Shown here: positions 46,430 to 56,700 of the stretch, piece by piece
Numbering within the stretch: position 1 is the stretch's first letter
Layout of the letters: the number at the start of each line of letters is the position of its first letter
Origin: Trachythela sp. YZ-2020
Lineage: Eukaryota > Cnidaria > Anthozoa > Malacalcyonacea > Clavulariidae
Reading direction: 5' to 3'
DNA length: 64,000 nucleotides
Assembly: GCA_016169945.1 (NCBI GenBank)
Contig: JADLSH010000388.1
Location: 2,931,001 to 2,995,000, forward strand
The notes under the pieces: generated by a model
Databases searched by the model: none
Told to the model about the DNA's origin: nothing
What the model saw: only the letters and a program-made list of their open reading frames with translations
Translations under genes and position numbers: made by a program

Positions 46430-47758
46430 AACGAAATGTAGTGAACCAATCAGGCACTGTTTTAGGACAATTGCATTGATTTTTGTTAAATTACGATGAA
46501 TGAAACACTAGTGTTTGATTATCAAACACAAGTGTTTGATGCAGTATTTTACCAGGTATGAAAGCCCATTCACGTGACGGAATGGAGCTGTCTGATTGAG
46601 TAAATTGCTAATGAATTATTAATGAGTTTGAGAAAGTCATATCATGGATTGTAAATAATGCACTAGTCAATTGAAACCCAACCTCCGGGTATATGCGGGG
46701 TTTTAACGGGACTTTGAGGGGGAAATACAAAGTTTTAACAAACGTTGCCATTTTGCTATCCGGGGTTTTAACACTGACGTAAAGGCTGGGGTAAAATGCC
46801 GGGAATTTAACTCTCGTAGAGCCTGGGATTTAATGAACTCCAAGTGTTCGTCGACTTTCTTCTTCGACAGCTCCCTGTAACAACATATTTTGATACTAAA
46901 AACGTTATTTTACAATCCATGGTCATATATAGGATGGGTTATATAAGGTCTAAATCTCGCGCTGGTAATTGTTTTTGCATATATACAAATAGTAATGTAC
47001 ACATTCTTAAATTTTTAATTATTTGTATAGTCATTAAATCATATTTATTTTATGTGGGATGTTTGAAGATGACAACCACTGATCTAATCAGTGATGACAA
47101 CTAACTGTAATTAAAAATAGTTATGAATGTAAAATAAATTATACACCGTAAATTTTCCGTGGATAATATATCCATATTTTCATTTTGAATTTAACGTCTT
47201 CAATTTAAATACAATCCTAACGCTTATCTTAATTCTAATCCTTAATCCTAATCTTTGTGACGTCATTTCGAAATAGTAATATGGAAAGATTTTTGAATAT
47301 ACTTTTACGCGCGAGAATCACGCATATGACACGCGTGTTGCCTCGCGTTCTTGGCAAGCGTGCTCCAGGTTGTGGAAAGGCGGGAAAATTAAAATTCTTC
47401 TGACTGGGAAAACAAAATAAAGAAATATTGAAAACTTTTATATCTTCAAATATTATATTTAAAGCTTCTAGCTTTCAAGTTCATTTTCAAAGGTATGTTT
47501 AAATTTAGTGTTTTTTGTTAAACTTAAATTGAGTCTCAAAAGCCTAAACTTTTTAAACTTTTTGAGTGCAAGTATAAAGGCTCGATATTTTCATATTTTA
47601 CTTTTCTCTTTGAAATTATAAATTTTGTACGCTTTATAACACTTTGACATTTCGAGTGAAGGCCCTTTGTACTATTTTTAACGACATGAAAGCCTTCGCT
47701 TTCTAGAGTACAATTTCTCTCTTTTTAGAGTACAATTGTGTTTTATTTAATCGAAAAG
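46430..47758. other. Spacer upstream of DMC1
   Basis: No coding exon. GGGGTTTTAAC recurs at about 46698 and 46762, suggesting a degraded repeat. Phrases GAATCACGCATATGACACGC near 47320 are GC-richer than the surroundings. DMC1's promoter should be within the last few hundred bases; no TATA box was recognised. Confidence 0.4.
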
Positions 47759-50700
47759 ATGCAAGCTTCGCGTAGGGACGAGCAAGTTGTTGAAACAGAA
47801 ATCAGCGACCAAGAGGACGAGGTATATAAAACTTTGCTTTTCGTGTATAACAAAGAGACTGATGGGCCGTAATTTTGCTCTTAAAATTCGTGCACTCTGT
47901 GATAAACGCGTTTTTTATCTTTTCGCGTACATTTCCATACATCAGCAGCCAGCCATTTATCAACCCCTAAAATTTTCCAGCTTCTATTGTGTGTATTTCT
48001 GTCATAGAAATAAGAGACATAGAATGCGTACTCCTATCTTTTCTCAAAAAAAAAATTTGTCTCCAAAAATTTTTCTTTTAGGGCACTTTTGACTCCGTCC
48101 CGTCTCACGGAATTTCGCGCGGTAAAAAAAAAAAAAAATAGGTTTCTTTTTCCTTGTCACCGCTCTTCTATATCTTATATCTATACTAACAACCTAATGC
48201 TAACAGGTATTTTTATTGTGTTTTTTCATTCAAAATTAAGGTTCAAGGGCATGAGAAAGAGAATGATTCGATGATCAAGTATGTACGCATTCTCTATTTC
48301 TCTCTATTTTGATTTCTGTTTATACCATTCATGCAAGTATTGTACTGCATGTTACTACTGTTTATATTTTTATGTACTAGTGTAAAAACTCAGTTTGTTT
48401 TTCTTCTCAGGAATCGTTTTATCTGGATATTGATTTGCTACAGAATCATGGAATTGTAAGTGGGCAGAAAGAATAGCATGAAAGCAAAGTTCTAATGATA
48501 CAATTGCTCTTATACCCTTGCTATATACTGTACTGCTGTGACCATCTATACGTACTTTTATAATTTTAGAATGTCGCTGATATCAAGAAGTTGAAAACAG
48601 CTGGTATATGCACCGTGAAGGTAATATCCTGAGGGATGGAGGTATACCTATAACAATAACATAAGTGCAATTTGTCTGCGCATGCGAGACAAGATGGCGG
48701 CAGTAAAATCGACTAGATTAAAAATTCTCTTTGCAAGTGTTTTCTACTAAAAGTAATCAAGTGAATGATTTTTTGACATCGTTGTAGATCATACTTTAGT
48801 TTTTCTCATAATTCGCAAAATTTTAAGAAATTAGAATGTCCATTTACTAATATTGTAAATCTATCATGGCACGTGTCTAGCATGGAGTAAATTAATTAAC
48901 GAAAAAAAATCTATTTTCTTAAAATCCCATCGTAGAAACCTCACCAAAATGAGATATAAGCTTCCTTATTAAGTATTCAATACTTTTGTAATGTTTTATT
49001 CGTTGTAAAGAATTGCAAAACTGCCAGATTTAGACACGTGCCATGATAGATTTATAATATTAGTAAATAGACATTCTAATTTCTTAAAATATTGCGAATT
49101 ATGAGAAATATTAAAGTATGATGTAAAACGATGTCCAAAAAATCATTCATTTGACTATTTTTAGTAGAAGACACTTGCAAAGAGAATTTTTAATCTAGTC
49201 GATTTTACTGCCGCCATCTTGTTTTCGTAAATCTCGCGCATGCGCAGACAAATTGCACCTATGTTGGTATACCTAACCCCCATTTGGTCAAACTGATAAG
49301 TGACAATGCTAGATTATATACTATATAAGTATATAAAGTGTACCCTCGCCCTATTTGGCTCGTGTAGTCATGCGACGTTATGCTAAATATTCTGCTATTT
49401 TGGGTGGCATCGTTGATTTCATCGAAGTGCCGTATTCAGTTATAACTTGCAAAATACCGAGAGTTATAAGGCAAGCTAGAATCCGTGATCATCGAGGAGT
49501 ACTTTGGTGTATAGTTTGTTGTTTTAGCATGTCTAGAGTTATTAAGGAAAGTTGGCGAACGTATTTATATCAGCCATGTTGGATTTCATCTTAGTTTTGA
49601 ATTCGCCCAGTGGAACTTGCCACCAAGGCGGAAGCCAAATGTGTTAACAATATCGTAATACTGCATATATTAACAATACCGTGCAATAACTGCATCAGCA
49701 TAATTACCGCATACTCACGTCTTTATATCTGCCTGGAGCTGAAAAACCGAAGTTTGCACAGCCCTACACCCTCGCCCATCAGAAGCCACACCACCCCTGC
49801 CATATGAAACAGCTGCCATTCCTTAAAACAGATTATTTAACCACAGAGATTTAACACTATACAGGAATGTGTATGTTCAAGCTATAGGGATAGAGTAGTA
49901 GTTTGTTGATTTGTTGAGAAGTAATATAAATTACTATACAGACAATGCATTTGTAAGGAAATGGTAAAAAAAACTTTTTCTCATTATACAGGGTGTTCAA
50001 ATGACAACACGAAAAAAGATGTGTCAGATAAAAGGAATATCTGAGGCTAAAATGGAGAAAATTAAAGTCAGTGTCTTCGTATTTTCACATACAATTGCAA
50101 TTTTCTGTACTCTGAGCAACTCTGAGCAATAATTGATAACTGTTTTGTTGTTGTTTTTATAGGAGGCAGCTGGGAAATTGAGTGTAAGTGTAAGAATAAT
50201 ATAACTATTTCAGTTTATATCCACTGTCCCATATTACACGGGGTAATTTTTGCTGCAAATTACAACGCAATTTCTGCACAGAAAAACAATGAAGATGGCC
50301 CGCGTTTCACTCCACCGATATTATCACGCTCATTCATTACTTTGTTGCATGTTTTGCAAGAAAAATATCGGCAAAGTAAAACGAGATTCATATATACATA
50401 CAACACATTTGCCTTCTTCAGAGTTTCGTTTACACAAATGAAAAGTGAAACGATATCAATGAAGAATGAGATTTACGTCTGGCAAAATCCATGCTCTTTT
50501 CTGGCTTTACTCGCAGTACAAGTATACTAGTCACTGCACCAGTCAATTAAGTATATTAACATATTTTTGGTACACTCAATATCTGTCTAAAAGAAGAGAG
50601 TTTATTATTAAATTTGTTTCATGTAACTCTATAGAGTACTGGTTTTGTAACCGCTTTGGAGTACAGTGACACGAGAAAAATGTGTTTTCGAATTGAAACT

Positions 50701-53700
50701 GGCAGCGACGAACTGAAGTAAGTAATATATTATATAGTTTATAGTTGTTAGTTTAAATAATTCTACTAATTGATAGGGGTAAGATGTCAATCTTGTTCCT
50801 TTCTCCAGTCACGTCCATGTTATATTGTAAGAATGTTATTTAGTGTCAGTGTTGCTTGTTTGAACATATGTAAATATTAATCACTTCTGCTCGATCTCTC
50901 TCGCAGGTCATGCAAAATAAACCGCAGAAAGCTTGTTCTCACGAATAGCTATCTTGTTTGTTTAACACGACCTGCAGGATTAAAGATTGAATCTTTAATC
51001 TATGGTTTAGCTTTCGCCACTTTGTGTGGCAAATTCCACCATTCCCATTGGACAAATTCCACCATTCCCATTGGACAAATTCAAGCTAATTGAAATGAAA
51101 TTCAACATGGCTGACATTAATCGTACGCCAACTTTCCGTAATAACTTGAGTACTAGACATGTTAAAACAACAAACTATATACCAAACTATATAGCTTGTC
51201 TTATAACTCTCAGTTTTTCGCAAGATGTAAGCGAAAACGGCACTTCGATGAAATCCGCAATAATGCCACCCAATTAACATAGGGAATATTTAGCATGACG
51301 TAATAATCTCGCGTGACTTCACGAGCCGAATGTAGATATATGTACAATTGTAGTAGGTTTGCATTGGGTTATGATAACTTGGTATATGCCATCATTTTCT
51401 TATCATGGTTATATATTAATTAGCTACTTCTCAAACTCATTAATAATTCATGAGCAAAACACAAAGGAAATCACCACCGTATCGTTGTCTTGATGACACG
51501 GTAATAAACACCCATAAATCAACTCAACTTTCGCGTTGAATTTCTCTTTAAATACTGGTTTGTTTGAGAAGCTATATCATACACTCGAAGTCGTTTATTA
51601 TAGTGATTTAAAAACACCTCAAAGTATGTTAAAAACTCGGCTAGTGCCTTGTTTTTCAACACCCTTTTCGGTGTTTCAAATCACTATAATAAACTCCTTC
51701 TCGTGTATGGTATATTACTTCTCGCTTTCATACAAAGTTTCCATTGACAGCTTTTCTTCCTGATTTTTTAGTAAATTGCTTGGAGGTGAGTTTTATTTCA
51801 AATGATTTTTTTCATGATTTAACTATAATAACATTCATTGTTCTTATTCCAATTGTCATATCTATTTTATAGGTGGAATTGAGAGCATGTCAATCACTGA
51901 AGTATTTGGTGGTAAGTGAAGTTTTACATTCGAAACTAGAAGGCATACCCCCGTCAGCAAATTAAGTCAAGTATTCATCCATAAATTATACATGCACTAA
52001 TTACGCATTCAGTTCTGTTCAGCCGGGGAAAGCGAAACAAACTTTTGTAGATTTTTCATCCAAATTGAACCGAAATTTAATCGGTTTGTTGCTTTGTTCT
52101 TGGCTTATGGCCATTAGCTTCACAAATGTTCGTATTAAAATGTTTGATTTTTTAGTTATCGTGCTTACTGACAAACACACACAAACAAACAAACAAACAA
52201 ACCCAGGTGAAAATATTACCTTCTAGCTGGCGGAGATAATTAAGAGACTTGTTGTTTAGGTTTCCAAGCAAACACTTGGAAACAAGACGAATACTAAGAC
52301 TATATACTACAACGACTAGTTACTACAACGAATAGTTACGACAGGGCTCAACCGGTCAACGGTCAATGACTGGCCAAAAATGCCTGTTGACCAGTCACTT
52401 AAACCTCGCCGATCATTTTGACCGACCACATTTTCATGCCTTCCGCTTTTAAATCCTTATGGTAAAGATTTCCCCGAAAGCACTACAGTAACACTGATAA
52501 CGTTGCCTATTCACCTAAATACACGGTGATTGCTAACGTCTTGAGCGTTTAGAACGTCACTGTGAAACAATAAAAGCGATGTCTCTGAACAAATTCTTAT
52601 GACGGAGACCTATCGGCCGTTATTTTGAGCCCTGTTGCGACAAAATCGTATATGCATGTTAATAACTCACCTTACATACTTATTGTATTTAGAATTTAGA
52701 ACTGGCAAAACTCAGCTGTCTCACACACTTTGTGGTAAATATATTTCATTTTAGCAGATTATGATATAGTCTTATCATAGTCCTATAATACAGTGTCTGG
52801 AAACGCGGCAAACTTGAAAGTTAATAGCCATGTCCGTGGGTTAATGTTGAGGGTGAACTGAGAGTGCACGTTTTCTTTGTTTTAGAAATATTAATATTCA
52901 GCTGCAGGGATTTTATTGGTTGCTTCCTTCATTATGCTGAAAGAACAATGTGTTTACAGAGCGTGAGGGTGCACAAACATGAACAAAAACATAGAACAAA
53001 AGCTTTAGATGCGTTTCCAGACACTGTGTTATAGGGTCTATGGTCTTATATACAGTGCAGAAAAGAGAATTCAAAATCTGTTGCAAATATTGCTAAACCA
53101 AGTTTGATTATCTATCATACAGTTTTGTTCTTCCAGAGCCAGAGGTGTAGGTCCAGTGAGGGTCCTACTCTATCGCATGTCGGTGTTAAGGCCCATGCAG
53201 ACAGACTGAACGCGATTCTACAACGCGGCGCGATTTTTCGATTTTCACTTACTTATAACTTTGATCCTGTTTTATGTTTTTCAAATATTCAGAAGCGCTA
53301 TAACAGTTTGAGTTATTTGGTCTACATATCTTTTAAAATTTCCTTCCACAGACGGTTTTATTTACTTTTAAGAACTGAAAAATCGCGTCGCGTTGCCGAA
53401 TCGCGTCCGGTGTGTCTGGGCCTTTACAATAGAAGGAAACCGGATTCCTCTCCTAACGTATGTGATTTCACACAATACAGCAACAACTGCACTTCTCGCC
53501 AGGTGCGAGCCAATAACGGTACTCTTGTTAGCAAATCCAGTAAATCTCATACGTCAGGAGGAATAAGTTTAATAACTTTTTTCATACATAATGTTTTCCA
53601 TGTCAGTTACAGCCCAACTTCCTGGTCCGAACGGTTACTCTGGAGGAAAAGTTATATTTATTGACACAGAGGTGAATTTACCTTATTTTAAGAGGTATTT

Positions 53701-56700
53701 TCATCAAAAGCTCTATGTTTAATTTTGTCTTTTTTCTTCTATTCTTTTTCAGAACACATTGTATCCTTTTTGTGACCAATATTGAATGGGTTTTGTGTAT
53801 AGTAGTTTTATCCATTCTCGTGATCGTTTACTTATACAAAAACTTCAATAAATGTTATTTGTTTAACCAAAATTCAGTCGTCCAGATCGTTTGAGAGAAA
53901 TCGCAAATCGCTTCAACCTAGATCAAAGCGCCATGTTGGACAACGTTTTGTACTGCCGAGCATACACCAGTAAGAAATCATTCACTTGTACAAATAAGAT
54001 AACATTTATTTAGCCATATATGCAGCATGCTTGCAATTCTTCTAAAGTAGATTGTATTTAATCTACTATAATGTATAAGAGTTAATTACTGAGAACCATT
54101 GCGTTTAGCAGACGTTTGAGGCCAGGGTTTTCGTAAAGACTAGGGCCGCAAGTTCAATTCCTGCCAGAGGGCCTAAGTTGCATTTTTCGCAACTGCTCCT
54201 GGCTAGGTCTAAAAATGTATATAAATTTTCGTTCGAATATTCCATTTACAAACACCATCAACTATTATTCCCATCGAACGAGATGCCGAGAAAAATGTTA
54301 GTATTTACCCATATATTAAATACAATGGCCTCAGTTGCAATGATTTTTTGGCATTCGTAGGTGAACATCAATTTGAACTACTGGATATGGTTGCGGCGAA
54401 ATTCCACGAGGAACCTGGAGTATTCAAGTTACTGGTATGGAAGTTGATCTACAAATGAACATTTAGATGTATACAAGTCATGTAATATTAATAATGCACG
54501 CAAGAAACCGTTTATTGTCAGACGTGTGTTGAAAAACGAGGCAATGGCCGATGTTTTTATTCATTAATATTTCATTGATGATATTATAACTCATGACTTA
54601 AGATTAACCCAGAGGTGGAAAAAGTGTTTTCTTTTTGGGAACCTGGGTTCCAGACTCAAAATTAATAATTAATGAGGTTCAATGATATTTGATTGATTTT
54701 GACATTGGACTGATTGGAGTGTTGTTTCTTGATATAGTGAATACAAAATGCATTACAATTACTAGTCTGGACTAGGGCATACTCTAGTTTTGTAATTGCT
54801 CATCAGTTAATTATTAACTTTAGAAATTTCCGTGAAAAATATTCTGCAAAAGTTCAGATGCAAAAATATTTCTGGGAACTAGGTTCCCAGGATCCGATAC
54901 TTTTTCCACCTCTGGATTAACCAATGAGTTATTATTTAACAATTATTCGTCGAAGGCGAGGTGAATATCGGTGAATAAAAACCGAGACGAAGTCGAGGTT
55001 GTTATTCACCGATATTCACCGAACCTGAGGCGAATAATTGTTTTAGTAATTTTAGGCTTCTCTGAATGTTAATGACGAATATTTTCAGTTGGTGATGTTG
55101 CCAGATGACGTTTGCCACGTATTTTTCAAATATCATTAACGTGCATCTGAAATCGGTCCGACAAATCGCAACGTGTGGACGTACCTTTACAGGGATCAAA
55201 CCACCTGCAAAATATAACAAGATCCTTCGCTCGAAACGTCGAAGTTCTTGTCTCAGGTATATATATATACATTGAGCAATTAATTACTTGATATTTTTGT
55301 TTTGCAGATCGTTGATTCAATCATGGCGTTGTTTCGAGTTGATTTCTGCGGCAGAGGGGAACTGGCAGACAGACAGCAAAAGTTGGCTCAGATGTTATCA
55401 CGATTGCAAAAGATTTCCGAAGGTACGTATATATGAAGCTTATGTCCCCCTTGGCCAAGCACAGGAGGGATGCGCACCCCCCCTGCTCCTCCCTAGTAAA
55501 TCCATTATTGTATACCATTCGATGTGTTTCTGTTTTTAGAATTTAATGTTTCTATTTTCATCACAAATCAGGTAAATACTGCAACTGTGCCTTTTTGCTT
55601 AGCCTACTGAGATGACTGATAGAGTTAATCTGAACCATAATGCGTTCATTAAAAAATCGCGTAAACTAAGGATATTAATAGGATAATGATCGAAACAAAA
55701 ATATTGAATGTTTCAACTTGAATTTAAATCTGAATATTTTTATTTTAGATGACTGCAGATCCTGGAGGTAAGCATACTGTTCTATTACTAATAATATACA
55801 TGAAAATATTTCTCAATTCTGATTGGCTGAGAGCAGGTCAGTTGTGAGGAAATACAGTGCAGAAATTTTTTTTTAATTTGCACAAAAATCATTTTTGACT
55901 AGAAAAAACCTCTTCCTGTTACATTTTTTTTCATGTTATTTGCATAAAGTATTCCGATTGGAAAGATTCTCTTTGTGTTAAATTTTTTCATGTATATTAT
56001 TAATAAGTAATAGCATGATTTCTCGTGCAATTTGAAAAAACATGCACTCGTGAGTTTTTCAAAGACCTCAAATAGCACTCATCCTTCGGACTCATGCAAT
56101 TTTGATAGTCTTTGAAAAACTCACTCGTGCATGTTTTTTCCAAATTGCACTCGAAACCATGCTATTACCTATACAAATAATGTTGGGGTATTGAACCATG
56201 CAGCAGCATCCAAGTACATAGCGTAGGATTACAATTCAAATACTAATTTATTTTTTCTTTTCTTATGCAATGCTTGCATCCTGTGGATATTGAAAACAGC
56301 TACCATGAGGTGAGATCTCTCTTCTTCAAATAATGCTACGATTATTTGGTTGTTTACTGTTTAGAAACCTTCTGGTAACATTATTCCTTCACTATGGTAA
56401 AGGAATGTGATACATTTATACTGTTTACATTACCGCGAGGCTTGGCTTTGGTTATCGATCGCAGATTTTCTAGCTTATAGGTCAATCCTAAAATGTTGGC
56501 CAAAGTAAGACTCAAGTCAGGCCAAGACTTGCAGTGTAAATATGGCTTAGAAAGACCAACAGTTTGCAACCCATCACTGCAGAAGTTAGGGGGCCATGGA
56601 GCGACATAGGCTAAGGGGCTGACTCCAAATTCAAAACGCGCGCTTCAAAACTTCAAGAGTTACAGGCAAACTCCAAAAATGTTGCCTGTGGAGGCAGTGG

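Noticed and set aside
49355..49594. 79-aa frame [17 protein letters not shown]
   Set aside because: Lies in a dispersed repeat whose inverted copy (51086-51280) gives a broken version.
53104..53664. 186-aa open frame in the DMC1 locus
   Set aside because: Crosses two MITEs and reads DMC1 exon 10 in the wrong frame.
54110..54215. Possible tRNA gene (GTTCAATTCCTGCC)
   Set aside because: No acceptor stem or anticodon arm; the same sequence recurs at 21145-21258, so it is a SINE-like repeat.
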